Assembly: GCA_022616055.1 (NCBI GenBank)
Contig: JAKEFM010000099.1
Span: 1 to 36,383, forward strand
Direction of reading: 5' to 3'
DNA length: 36,383 bases
Origin: Planctomycetota bacterium
GTDB lineage: Bacteria; Planctomycetota; UBA1135; JAKEFM01
Both the position numbers and the translations under genes were made by a program. Position 1 is the stretch's first letter. Each line of letters begins with the position of its first letter. Below, in pieces: positions 24,880 through 32,563 of the stretch. The notes below the pieces were generated by a model. That model saw only the letters and a program-made list of their open reading frames with translations. It was not told the DNA's origin and ran no database searches.

Positions 24880-27800
24880 TTGCGGTCCGCCCGAGACCAC
24901 TCTGCAGCGTGGAAATCCGCGACGAGTCCTCGCTGGTCCCGTGCGTCCCCTCAAGACCGCGTTCCGGGATTCGCGAAGGCCAAGTACGGTGGGAGGCTGG
25001 CGACGCTCCTCCTCTTCGTACCCCTCGCCGCGCAGCAGGTCGCCCCCACTCCTCCGCGCGCGGAGCCGCCCGCGGAACGGGCGGAGCCCCGGCCCTGCTC
25101 CGAGGGGTGCCTGCGCTGCCACGAGGGGATCGAGGAGGCGCACCCGTTCCATCCCCTCGGGTGCGTCGATTGCCACGGCGGGAATGCGGGGGCCGACGCG
25201 AAGGACCGCGCGCATGTCCTCCCCTCGAAGCCCCTCCCGAACGACGAGCGGGTCGTCCCCCTCGACCACGATCCCGCCTACCGGCGGTTCCGCAATCCCA
25301 CCGACCTCCGGATCGTCGGGAAGACCTGCGGCAACTGCCACGCCTCCGAAGTCTCCACCTTCGCGAAGTCGCTCCACGCGACGACCGCGGGGCACCTCTC
25401 CGACGGCCTCTACGAGAACGGGGTCGTCGCGGACCGGCGGGCGCGCTTCGCCCTCTTCCCCGTCGCGGACGAGGACGGGTCGGTCCCGCCGGAGGGGTAT
25501 GCCCGTCTCGACGCGGTCCCCGGCTTCGACCCGCGCCGCGACCCCTCGACGCTGGCCGCCCACTTCGCCGACGTCCCCCGGAAGAGCTGCGCGCAGTGCC
25601 ACTTCTACTCCCAGGGGCGCGCCGTCCGCGGGCGGCTCGGGATGGACGGGGACTACCGCGCCGAGGGGTGCGCCGGATGCCACATGCCCTACGCGGAGGA
25701 CGGGCTCTCGCGCTCGGGGGACCCGACCGTGAAGAAGCACGAGCCCGGCCACCCGACCGCCCACCGGCTGACGACGCGGATCCCGACGGAGACCTGCACC
25801 CAGTGCCACTACGGGGACGCCTCGATCGGCCTCGCCTTCCGCGGCTTGGCGCAGCTCCCCCCGGGGATGCCCGGGGGACCCGACATCCCCAACTCGACGA
25901 AGTCCCCGCTGAACGGGGTCTTCTACTTCCGCGACCCGCGAAACACCCCGCCCGACGTCCACCACGAGAAGGGGCTCGCCTGCATCGACTGCCACACGGT
26001 CCGCGACACGATGGGGGACGGCGACCTCCACGGCTTCATGGAGCACGCCGTCGAGATCGAGTGCGCCGACTGCCACGGCACCTTCTCGGCCCGCTCGACG
26101 TTGACGACCTCCCGGGGAGCGCCGCTGACGCAGCTCCGCCGGGAGGGGGACCGGGTGATCCTCCGCTCGAAAGTGACCGGGGAGGACCACCCCGTGACGC
26201 AGGCCCGGGACGTCCTCGATCCCGTGCACGCAGACCGCAATCCCGCCGCGTCGCGGGCGATGACGCCCGCGCACCAGCGCCTGGAGTGCTACGCCTGCCA
26301 CGCCGGGTGGAACGTCAACTTCTTCGGGTTCCACTTCGACCGCAACGAGGGGTTCACGCAGCTCGACCTCCTCTCCGGCGACCGGACGCCGGGACGCTGC
26401 ACGACGCAGGAGAAGGTCTTCGCCACCTTCCGCCGTCTCACGCTCGGCTGGAATCCGGAGGGGGCGATCGCCCCGTACCTCGTCGGCTTCTCGACGATGG
26501 GGACGGTCCACGACTCCTCGGGGCGCCGGATCCTCGACCAGCGCATGCCGGAGACCCGCGCGGGGCGCTCTGGGATGACGATGATCCACCACGACCCCCA
26601 CTCGACCCGGCCGAGGGCGCGCTCCTGCGTCGAGTGCCACCGCTCCTCCCCCGCGTTCGGCCTCGGGTCGCCGGACTTCCGGCTCGCGCGCGACTTCCTC
26701 CTCGTGGCCGACCGGCGCGGGCTCGAGGTCGTCGCCCTCGACCGCCGCCAGCTCGGGAAGTCGCTCCCGGTGGCGAAGCTCCCGGCGCCCGACGTCGTGG
26801 CGATCGCCCCCGATCCCGACCCGATCCAGGGATTCGCGCGCAGGGCGTTCCTCGCCTGCGCCGGCGCGGGCGTCCTCGAGGTCGACCTCTCCGACCCGGG
26901 AGCGCCCAAGCGCGCGGCCTTCCTCGCGTCGGTCGACCCGCGCGGGCTCCTCCTCGCCGGCTCCACCCTCCTCGTCGCCGACGGGGAAGGGGGGCTTCGC
27001 CTGGCGGACGTCTCGGCCCCCGGCAAGCCGAGGTTCGTGGGCCACCTCCCGACCGTCGAGGCGAACGGCGTCGCCCTCCAGTGGCCCTACGCCTTCGTCG
27101 CCGACGGCCCGGGCGGCCTCGTCACGGCCGACGTCGGGGACCCGGCCCATCCGAGGTTCCTCGCCGCCCTCGACACGAACGGGACGAACGCGACGCCGAA
27201 CGACGCGCGCGGCGTCGCCGCCACGTTCCAGCCCGCGCGGCCGAGCGACGGGAGGGGACGGCGCACGCGGGCGCGCCTCCTCGTCGCCGTGGCCGGCGGC
27301 TCGGCGGGATCCGCCCTCGTCGACGCGACGGAGCCCTCCGCCCCGAAGAGGATCTTCCCACCGGGCATCGACATCCCCCCGATCAAGGGAACGGCCGCGA
27401 TCGCGGTCGCGTTCGGGTCCCAGTTCGACCTCGGCGATCCGGGAGGCGCGATCCCGACCGAGGAGAACGACTACCTCTACCACCTCGTCGAGAGGGAGGG
27501 AGGCCGGGGGGCGTTGCAGGTGCTCCGGATCTCGAACCCGGAGCGGCTCTTCGCCACCGGCGAGCGGCCGATCCTCGGCCGCGTCTCCTCCCTCACCCTC
27601 GCGCGCGTCTACAACGCCCCCTACGTCCAGACCTTCGCGCTCGTCGGCAGCGACCGCGGACTCTTCCCCGTCGACGTCTCGCGCAGCGCGCAGCCCGAGG
27701 TCCTCCCCTCCCTGCCGGGCGTGACGCGCGTCGGGGCCGCGGCGGTCGAGGAATTCGCCTTCGATCGCATGGTCGACGAGGAGGGGAGGGCCCTGAAGGA

Positions 27801-28797
27801 CATCTCCCACGAGGGGGCGCGCTTCTTCACGCGCGGGGAGATCGCGAAGCTCCTCCGCGTCCCCGCCGCCGAGCTCGGGATCCGCATCGAGCCGACCCCC
27901 TACCTGAGCCAGGCCCAGCAGGCCCGGGAGACCCTCGCCGCCGAGGACCGCGACCGGGACGGAAGGCTCTCCCCTCGCGAGGGACGGGGGAAAGGGGAGG
28001 GCGACGCGTCCGGGGACGGGTTCGTCACGCTCCGGGAGCTGTTCGTCGCGCAGGGAGGCGGGACTCCCCCTCCGCGCGAGGCTCCCGCCCGGCCGCCTCT
28101 GCCCCCGGCGGGCCAGCCGGCCCCTCCGGATCCCGATTCGGTCTGGGCGAAGCTCCTCGACGGGGTTCCGCCGCTGCGGGAGGACCAGAAGGTCGCGGGG
28201 GGCGATCTCTCCCGCCTCCTCCTCGGCGGGCTCGACGCGAACGGGGACGGGGGAGCCGACGTGAACGAGACCGCGCGCCTTCCCGGCGCCCGTCCCCTCG
28301 GCTGGGGGGGCCCCGCCGCGCGCGAGTTGTTCCCGAAGTTCGACCGCAACCACGACGGCCGGGTGACGGCCCACGAGCTCGGCGTCCCCGGCGAGCTCCT
28401 CCGCGAGCTCGACCGGGACCGGGACGGAGCCCTGGAAGCCTCCGAGTTCCCGCTCCGGCGGAGGACGGTCTATCCCTTCTACCCCACGATGGACGCCGGG
28501 GACTTCTTCAAGGCCTTCGACCGCGACCGCGACGGCAAGATCGAGAAGCGGGAGTTCCCCCGGCGGGAGGTCTTCGAGTCCCTCGACGCGGACCGCAGCG
28601 GGGGGATCTCGGTCGAGGATCTGGCCCGGGTCTTCGCCGCGGTCCGCGCCCTCGGGGTCGACGGGGTCCCGGACGATCTCCTCTCCCGCTACGACGTCGA
28701 CCGGGACGGCGTCCTCGGCCCGACGGAGTTCCCGGCCCCGGAATCGGCCCGCTCCCGCCTCCTGCGGCCCGGGTCCGGCACCCGCGCCGGGGGGTAG
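24880..28797 (+). CDS. decahaem c-type cytochrome fused to LVIVD-like and EF-hand regions
   Basis: Encodes 1305 residues. TTG 24880 is the only start before the export signal, but AGGAG lies only 2 nt upstream, so the start is uncertain. The hydrophobic core LATLLLFVPLAAQQ (about 40-53) follows a long basic n-region. Ten CxxCH haem sites begin at residues 77, 95, 150, 237, 264, 306, 368, 395, 470 and 583. Residues about 600-1000 resemble LVIVD-type propeller repeats (LLVADRRGLEVVALD, LLVADGEGGLRLADVSAPGKPRFVG, AFVADGPGGLVTADVGDPAHPRFLA). About 1021-1297 holds eight EF-hand-like loops such as FDRNHDGRV and FDRDRDGKI. It is probably an exported electron-transfer protein with calcium-stabilised binding modules; redox partner unknown. 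Confidence 0.88.
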   Translation: MRSARDHSAAWKSATSPRWSRASPQDRVPGFAKAKYGGRLATLLLFVPLAAQQVAPTPPRAEPPAERAEPRPCSEGCLRCHEGIEEAHPFHPLGCVDCHGGNAGADAKDRAHVLPSKPLPNDERVVPLDHDPAYRRFRNPTDLRIVGKTCGNCHASEVSTFAKSLHATTAGHLSDGLYENGVVADRRARFALFPVADEDGSVPPEGYARLDAVPGFDPRRDPSTLAAHFADVPRKSCAQCHFYSQGRAVRGRLGMDGDYRAEGCAGCHMPYAEDGLSRSGDPTVKKHEPGHPTAHRLTTRIPTETCTQCHYGDASIGLAFRGLAQLPPGMPGGPDIPNSTKSPLNGVFYFRDPRNTPPDVHHEKGLACIDCHTVRDTMGDGDLHGFMEHAVEIECADCHGTFSARSTLTTSRGAPLTQLRREGDRVILRSKVTGEDHPVTQARDVLDPVHADRNPAASRAMTPAHQRLECYACHAGWNVNFFGFHFDRNEGFTQLDLLSGDRTPGRCTTQEKVFATFRRLTLGWNPEGAIAPYLVGFSTMGTVHDSSGRRILDQRMPETRAGRSGMTMIHHDPHSTRPRARSCVECHRSSPAFGLGSPDFRLARDFLLVADRRGLEVVALDRRQLGKSLPVAKLPAPDVVAIAPDPDPIQGFARRAFLACAGAGVLEVDLSDPGAPKRAAFLASVDPRGLLLAGSTLLVADGEGGLRLADVSAPGKPRFVGHLPTVEANGVALQWPYAFVADGPGGLVTADVGDPAHPRFLAALDTNGTNATPNDARGVAATFQPARPSDGRGRRTRARLLVAVAGGSAGSALVDATEPSAPKRIFPPGIDIPPIKGTAAIAVAFGSQFDLGDPGGAIPTEENDYLYHLVEREGGRGALQVLRISNPERLFATGERPILGRVSSLTLARVYNAPYVQTFALVGSDRGLFPVDVSRSAQPEVLPSLPGVTRVGAAAVEEFAFDRMVDEEGRALKDISHEGARFFTRGEIAKLLRVPAAELGIRIEPTPYLSQAQQARETLAAEDRDRDGRLSPREGRGKGEGDASGDGFVTLRELFVAQGGGTPPPREAPARPPLPPAGQPAPPDPDSVWAKLLDGVPPLREDQKVAGGDLSRLLLGGLDANGDGGADVNETARLPGARPLGWGGPAARELFPKFDRNHDGRVTAHELGVPGELLRELDRDRDGALEASEFPLRRRTVYPFYPTMDAGDFFKAFDRDRDGKIEKREFPRREVFESLDADRSGGISVEDLARVFAAVRALGVDGVPDDLLSRYDVDRDGVLGPTEFPAPESARSRLLRPGSGTRAGG

Positions 28798-28826
28798 CGC
28801 CCCTACCGCGACCCCCACCCGGCTCG

Positions 28827-28832
28827 TATCCT
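28827..28832 (+). promoter_or_regulatory. -10-like box TATCCT ahead of the candidate selenoprotein gene
   Basis: TATCCT lies 56 nt before ATG 28889. The same hexamer occurs at 29827-29832, 46 nt before the next gene. No clear -35 is present for either, so both are weak candidates. Confidence 0.25.
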
Positions 28833-28888
28833 AGGCGCCGCTCGCTGCCGGAAGCCCCGGCGGCGGAGCCCGCAAGGAGGTCTTCCCG

Positions 28889-29728
28889 ATGCGCGCTCTC
28901 GCACTCCTCGGTCCCGTCCTCGCCGTCCCCTTCCTCGCCCGGGGGGGGGCCAACGAGGCCTCGATCCGGTGGGCTCCCTCCTGGTCGGCCGCGATCGAGG
29001 AGGCGAAGGCCCGGAACGTCCCCGTCCTCGTCGTCTTCGGCAAGGACCACTGAGGGGGGTGCGAGGCGCTGGAGTCGGGGACTCTGGCCAACAAGGAGTT
29101 CGTCGCGTACGTGAACGAGTCGGCCGTGTGCCTCACCGGCCACAGCGGGCGCGACCACGGCACGATCGACGTCGTCGACCCGAAGACGAAGGCGAAGTCG
29201 ACCCGCTGCAAGAAGTTCCCCTCGATCACCTGCGACGACCACGAGTCGGCGAGCGGGCAGGCGCGCTCGGGCGGGGGCTTCGACTTCAAGTACCTCCCGC
29301 AGTCCTACGTCGTCGACCCCGAGGGGAAGACCCTCGCGGACCTCCAGGGCGCGTTCGCGAAGAAGCAGGGGATCGAGAAGCTCAAGGAGGCCTCGAAGAA
29401 GCTCGGGCCGGGGATGAGCGCCCCGGCGTGGGCGAAGGCGCAGGCGGCGCTCGGCGAGGGGGACAGCGCCCTCTCGGGCGGCGACCTGAAGAAGGCGCTC
29501 GAGCGCTACCGGGCGGCGGTCCGCGAGAAGGGGGCGACGAAGGCCCTCGAGGAGAGCGTCGCCGCGAAGATCTCCGGCGTCGAGGCGAAGGGGCTGGAGG
29601 CGGTGAACGCGGCGAAGGGGGAGAGCGACCCCGCCGTCGCGAAGAAGAAGCTCCAGGCGATCGCCCAGGACCTCGCGGGCACGAAGGCGGCGGAGGCGGC
29701 CCAGGCGGCGATCGCCGCGCTCGGCTAG
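28889..29728 (+). CDS. exported thioredoxin-fold protein with in-frame TGA (candidate selenoprotein)
   Basis: Read through TGA 29051-29053, the frame gives 279 residues. ATG 28889 has an excellent ribosome binding site (AGGAGGT, 28875-28881). A signal peptide (RALALLGPVLAVPFLARGGA) comes first. Residues 30-54 (SWSAAIEEAKARNVPVLVVFGKDH) match the strand and helix leading to the active site of thioredoxin_7/TlpA-like proteins. Codon 55 is TGA, followed by GGC and CEALESGTLANKEFVAYVNE, so the TGA sits exactly at the first Cys of CxxC, giving UGGC. The conserved cis-Pro region appears as YLPQSYVVDPEG. Residues about 165-279 are an Ala/Lys-rich helical tail. Either selenocysteine insertion or a nonsense mutation fits; frame integrity on both sides and the stem-loop after TGA favour selenocysteine. 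Confidence 0.72.
29068..29088 (+). promoter_or_regulatory. candidate bacterial SECIS stem-loop
   Basis: A 9-bp stem (29068-29076 with 29080-29088, two G-U wobbles) carries a GGG apical loop at 29077-29079. Twenty-three nucleotides separate the TGA (29051-29053) from the loop. The bacterial SECIS consensus asks for a stem-loop just after UGA with G in the first loop positions, recognised by SelB; the layout here fits. Predicted by eye, not by folding software. Confidence 0.55.
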
Positions 29729-29787
29729 TCCGCCGGCGGACTCGATCGATCCTCGGGGGGCGCCCTGCGGCGCCCCCCGTCGTTTCC
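29727..29787 (+). terminator. palindrome plus strong hairpin terminator after the candidate selenoprotein gene
   Basis: A perfect 16-nt palindrome (29727-29742) overlaps the stop codon. It is followed by a stem of ten G/C pairs (29755-29764 with 29769-29778, loop CTGC) and then GTCGTTTCC. The second hairpin, with its short T-run, is the likely terminator. Confidence 0.65.
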
Positions 29788-29878
29788 GGACCTCCCGCCG
29801 GTCCTCCATGACCGGGCGTCCTTCCGTATCCTCCCGCCCCAACCGCGCCGGCCTGCCACCCGGCCGCCGGGAGGCACC

Positions 29879-30055
29879 ATGGGCATCTCCTTCCAGCCGT
29901 TCGGTTCCCCCTTCGGGTGGATCCTCACCATCGGCTTCGCCCTCTTCTGGGTCCTCGCCCTGTGGCGCATCATGCGGGCGCACGAACGTCTCGCCTCCGC
30001 GATGGAGAAATTCGAGCGCGCGACGCGACCGGGGGATTCGGGGGGCCGCCCCTGA
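29879..30055 (+). CDS. small single-helix membrane protein, paralogue A
   Basis: Encodes 58 residues, a short gene easily missed. ATG 29879 has GGGAGG (29869-29874) 4 nt upstream. One transmembrane helix (GWILTIGFALFWVLALWRIM, about 13-32) is followed by an amphipathic cytoplasmic-type helix ending AMEKFERATRPGDSGGRP. The next small gene, 48 nt downstream, ends almost identically (ALEKFERATRSGDSGSRP), so the two are tandem paralogues and real genes. Function is unknown; such proteins can act as regulatory or assembly subunits of membrane complexes, but nothing here names a partner. Confidence 0.7.
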   Translation: MGISFQPFGSPFGWILTIGFALFWVLALWRIMRAHERLASAMEKFERATRPGDSGGRP

Positions 30056-30103
30056 TTCCGGGATCCGCGGACGCGCCCCGATCTCCCCCGGGAAGGGAAT
30101 CCC

Positions 30104-30289
30104 ATGGACGAAGGACTCGGCATTTTCCTCGCCCTCGTCGGCGCGGCGATCAGCCTGGCGTGGCTCCTGCTCGGTTTCCGCGCCGTCGCGACCCTCGAGC
30201 GGAGCGCGTCCTCCTTCGGGCGGATGGCCGACGCGCTCGAGAAGTTCGAGCGCGCCACGCGGTCGGGGGACTCCGGGAGCCGGCCGTAG
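30104..30289 (+). CDS. small single-helix membrane protein, paralogue B
   Basis: Encodes 61 residues from ATG 30104, with a GGGAAGGGAA ribosome binding site just upstream. A transmembrane helix (LGIFLALVGAAISLAWLLLGF, about 5-25) is followed by RAVATLERSASSFGRMADALEKFERATRSGDSGSRP. The last 18 residues match paralogue A at nearly every position, while the membrane helices differ. That pattern points to constraint on the C-terminal tail. Function is unknown. The pair is probably co-transcribed. Confidence 0.72.
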   Translation: MDEGLGIFLALVGAAISLAWLLLGFRAVATLERSASSFGRMADALEKFERATRSGDSGSRP

Positions 30290-30292
30290 GGC

Positions 30293-30313
30293 GCGCCCCC
30301 CGCGCCGGGGCGC
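30293..30313. terminator. GC-rich hairpin between convergent genes
   Basis: GCGCCCC (30293-30299) pairs with GGGGCGC (30307-30313) around a 7-nt loop. It lies exactly between the small membrane protein gene and the stop codon of the opposite-strand gene. No T-run follows on either strand, so its strength as a terminator is uncertain. Confidence 0.35.
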
Positions 30314-31474
30314 CTACTTGGGCGGATAGGTCTTGCGCGCCCACGCCTCCCACTCCCGGTCGACGTCGGCGAACGTCCAGCCGAGGAGCTCCCGGAACGC
30401 CTCGCGCTGCGCCCCCGCGAGGTCGCGGGCGTCGGCGTATCCCTTCGCGTCGAGCCGGCCCTTCACCTTCCCGAGGAGCGCGCCGAACTCCTTGGGACGG
30501 GTCCGGACGAGGAAGTCGACCTTCGACCAGCAGACGACGTGGTCGTCCACGTCCAGCTCGGCGAAGGCCTTCTTGCGGACCAGGTTCGCGAGCGGCTCCG
30601 CCTTCCCGCGCGCGAGGATCCGCAGGGTCTGGGCCTCCCAGTTCGACTCCCCGAGGGTCGGGATCGCGGTCCCCTCGTCGGCGTCGAAGGTGTTCGACTC
30701 GGGGTCGATCCCCCGCTCGAACCAGTGGGCGAGCCCCTCGTCCAGCCAGAGGGGCGCCTCGTAGGAGTAGTGCTTGTACCCGGCGAGGAGCATGTGGGAG
30801 AGGCAGTGGACGAGGTGCGGCGGGAGCCCCTTCTCCCGGCGGTGCTCGACGACGCAGGGGACGGAGAGGTGGATCGCGTGGCGTTCCTGGAAGTGCCAGC
30901 GCTCCGAGTCCGGGACCTGCGTCCCGGTGTAGGCGAGGAGGAACGCCTTGTGCGCGGCCGTCGTCGCGTGGAGGAGGATCTCGTACTTCTCCTTCTCCCC
31001 GAGGTAGCGCCCCTCCCCCATGTAGGGGCTCCCCGCCTCCCGCTCCGCGGGGAAGTCCTCGTCCCGGACGCCGAGGATCCCCTGGAACTTCTCGTAGCAG
31101 GCCTCCGCGCGCAGCGCGTAGAGGTGCAGCCGCAGCCAGGGGTCGACCCGGCGCGTCCGCGCCGGCACGTCGGGAAGGGCCTTGCGCAGGACGGCGAGCT
31201 CCGCCCTCACGCGCGTCTCCTCCTCGTCGGAGAGGTTCACCGCCTCGAGGGAGGACCCGATCCGGAAGTGGGCCGACTCGAGGAAGAGGAGGGAGACCGG
31301 GGCCAGGAGCTTCCGGACCTTCTCCGAGTCGTCCTTCGCGAAGCGAAACGGCCCGTGGGACACGAGCCCGGCGGCCTTTAGCAACGCCGGCTCGCTCCGG
31401 CAGTAGGGGCAGGCGTCCTCCCCGGGCGCGCGCGGCCCGAGGAGCCCGGCGAGGAGGGCGGCCAGGGGGAACAC
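30314..31474 (-). CDS. exported gluzincin-like protein lacking the catalytic glutamate
   Basis: Encodes 386 residues from GTG 31474, immediately before a signal peptide (FPLAALLAGLLGPRAPGEDA). A CPYC follows at about 24-27. The C-terminal half resembles a peptidase-MA/gluzincin domain: HLVHCLSHMLLAG holds HxxxH (His223, His227) but Cys224 replaces the Glu of HEXXH, and WLDEGLAHWFE supplies the usual third ligand (Glu246). Zinc could still bind, but normal hydrolysis is unlikely. There is no ribosome binding site; TACGAT on the minus strand ends 8 nt before the GTG. It is divergent from the GHMP kinase gene. It may be a binding or structural protein, or have unusual chemistry. Confidence 0.68.
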   Translation of the reverse strand: MFPLAALLAGLLGPRAPGEDACPYCRSEPALLKAAGLVSHGPFRFAKDDSEKVRKLLAPVSLLFLESAHFRIGSSLEAVNLSDEEETRVRAELAVLRKALPDVPARTRRVDPWLRLHLYALRAEACYEKFQGILGVRDEDFPAEREAGSPYMGEGRYLGEKEKYEILLHATTAAHKAFLLAYTGTQVPDSERWHFQERHAIHLSVPCVVEHRREKGLPPHLVHCLSHMLLAGYKHYSYEAPLWLDEGLAHWFERGIDPESNTFDADEGTAIPTLGESNWEAQTLRILARGKAEPLANLVRKKAFAELDVDDHVVCWSKVDFLVRTRPKEFGALLGKVKGRLDAKGYADARDLAGAQREAFRELLGWTFADVDREWEAWARKTYPPK

Positions 31475-31482
31475 GTGGAGGC

Positions 31483-31488
31483 ATCGTA
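31483..31488 (-). promoter_or_regulatory. TANNNT box ahead of the gluzincin-like gene
   Basis: TACGAT on the minus strand is separated by 8 nt from the GTG start at 31474, with no Shine-Dalgarno sequence. The same hexamer precedes the LarA-like gene at a similar distance. Confidence 0.35.
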
Positions 31489-31519
31489 CCGGCGGTCTCG
31501 ACGCGGTCCGCCGATCCGG

Positions 31520-31525
31520 TAGCCT
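31520..31525 (+). promoter_or_regulatory. TANNNT box ahead of the GHMP kinase gene
   Basis: TAGCCT is 15 nt before ATG 31541, and only C-rich sequence lies between them. No ribosome binding site is visible. Confidence 0.3.
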
Positions 31526-31540
31526 CCGCCGCCCCTCCCC

Positions 31541-32539
31541 ATGCGCGGCCGATCCGTCCGGGCGCGGGCGCCGACCCGCATCGACATCGCGGGCGGATTC
31601 ACGGACGTCCCCCCCTACTGCGACCGGAGAGGAGGGCTCGTCGTCAACGCCGCGATCCGGCCCCTCGTCGAGGTCGAGGTCCGGGAGACCGGCGGACCGG
31701 GCTTCCTCGTCGAGAGCGGGGGGGCCGTCCTCCGGATCCCGTCGACCGCCGCCCTCGATCCGCGCGGGAGGGAGCGTCTCGTCCAGGGCGCGCTCCTCGC
31801 CACCGGCGCGCGGAAAGGGCTCGAGATCCGGATCCGGAGCGCCGTCCCTCCCGGCTCCGGGCTCGGGACCTCGGGGGCGACCGGCGTCGCGCTCCTCGCG
31901 GCGCTCGACGCCGTCGCGGGGCGGCGCCGGGGCCCCGCCCTCCTCGCGCGCGAGGCGCACCGAATCGAGGTCGAGGTCTGCGGCCATCGGGGAGGCGGAC
32001 AGGACCAAGTCGCCGCCGCCTGCGGCGGCTTCCTCTCGATCCGATTCGACGGTCCCGATGGTGAGGCGCGCCCGATCCCCCTCCCCTCCTCGTTCCTCCG
32101 CGAACTGCGGTCGCGCTGCGTCCTCGTCTACACCGGGATTCCGAGGATCTCGGGCCGGCTCATCGAGGGGGTGATGGGGCGATTCCTCCGGGGAGAGCGG
32201 ACGACCTGTGCCGCGCTCGACGCGCTCGCGGCATGCGCGCGGGCCGCGCGCCGCGCGCTTCGCGCCGGCGACGTCGAGGCGCTCGCCGAGGCGGTCGGCC
32301 GGAACTGGGAGGCGGAGAAGCAGCTCCACCCCGCGATCACGAACGCGCGGATCGAGCGCCTCTTCGCCGCGGCCGCCCGCGGGGGCGCGATCGGAGGGAA
32401 GGCGCTCGGCGCGGGAGGCGGAGGCTGCCTCCTCTTCCTCGCGGCCGACGGCCGCAGACGCGGCCTCCGCGAGGCGCTGCGGCGCGCGGGGGCGCGCACT
32501 CTTCGCTTCGATTTCGAGGGTCGAGGCGTCCGGGTATAA
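31541..32539 (+). CDS. GHMP-family sugar kinase (heptose 7-phosphate kinase-like)
   Basis: Encodes 332 residues from ATG 31541. The N-terminus RARAPTRIDIAGGFTDVPPYCDRRGG matches the sugar-binding entry of the HddA-type GHMP subgroup. The phosphate-binding motif 2 is intact at about 104-115 (PPGSGLGTSGAT). GHRGGGQDQVAAACGGF (about 149-165) is the central conserved region, and GGKALGAGGGGCLLFLA (about 285-301) is motif 3. HddA-type enzymes phosphorylate D-glycero-D-manno-heptose 7-phosphate for surface glycans; fucokinase-like relatives share these motifs, so the substrate is open. No other heptose gene is nearby. It lies 24 nt before the CstA-type gene. Confidence 0.82.
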   Translation: MRGRSVRARAPTRIDIAGGFTDVPPYCDRRGGLVVNAAIRPLVEVEVRETGGPGFLVESGGAVLRIPSTAALDPRGRERLVQGALLATGARKGLEIRIRSAVPPGSGLGTSGATGVALLAALDAVAGRRRGPALLAREAHRIEVEVCGHRGGGQDQVAAACGGFLSIRFDGPDGEARPIPLPSSFLRELRSRCVLVYTGIPRISGRLIEGVMGRFLRGERTTCAALDALAACARAARRALRAGDVEALAEAVGRNWEAEKQLHPAITNARIERLFAAAARGGAIGGKALGAGGGGCLLFLAADGRRRGLREALRRAGARTLRFDFEGRGVRV

Positions 32540-32563
32540 GGTCCGCCCTCCCGCGGGCCGGGC

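Noticed and set aside
27940..28770. Asp-rich repeats as a simple DNA repeat array
   Set aside because: The repeats are conserved as EF-hand protein loops with varying spacing and DNA sequence, so they are protein motifs and not a tandem DNA repeat.
24853..28818. 1321-codon open frame on the minus strand opposite the cytochrome
   Set aside because: It is the shadow of the GC-rich cytochrome gene: it has no domain likeness, is rich in Arg/Gly/Glu/Val of antisense type, and the plus strand has ten CxxCH motifs.
24909..29114. 1401-codon plus-strand frame spanning the cytochrome and the start of the candidate selenoprotein gene
   Set aside because: Arg/Pro/Gly-rich out-of-frame translation without motifs; it crosses an intergenic gap and a strong ribosome binding site.
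29111..29728. GTG at 29111 as the true start of the thioredoxin-like gene
   Set aside because: It would discard the first half of the thioredoxin fold and the active site, and it has no ribosome binding site, while ATG 28889 has a strong one in the same frame.
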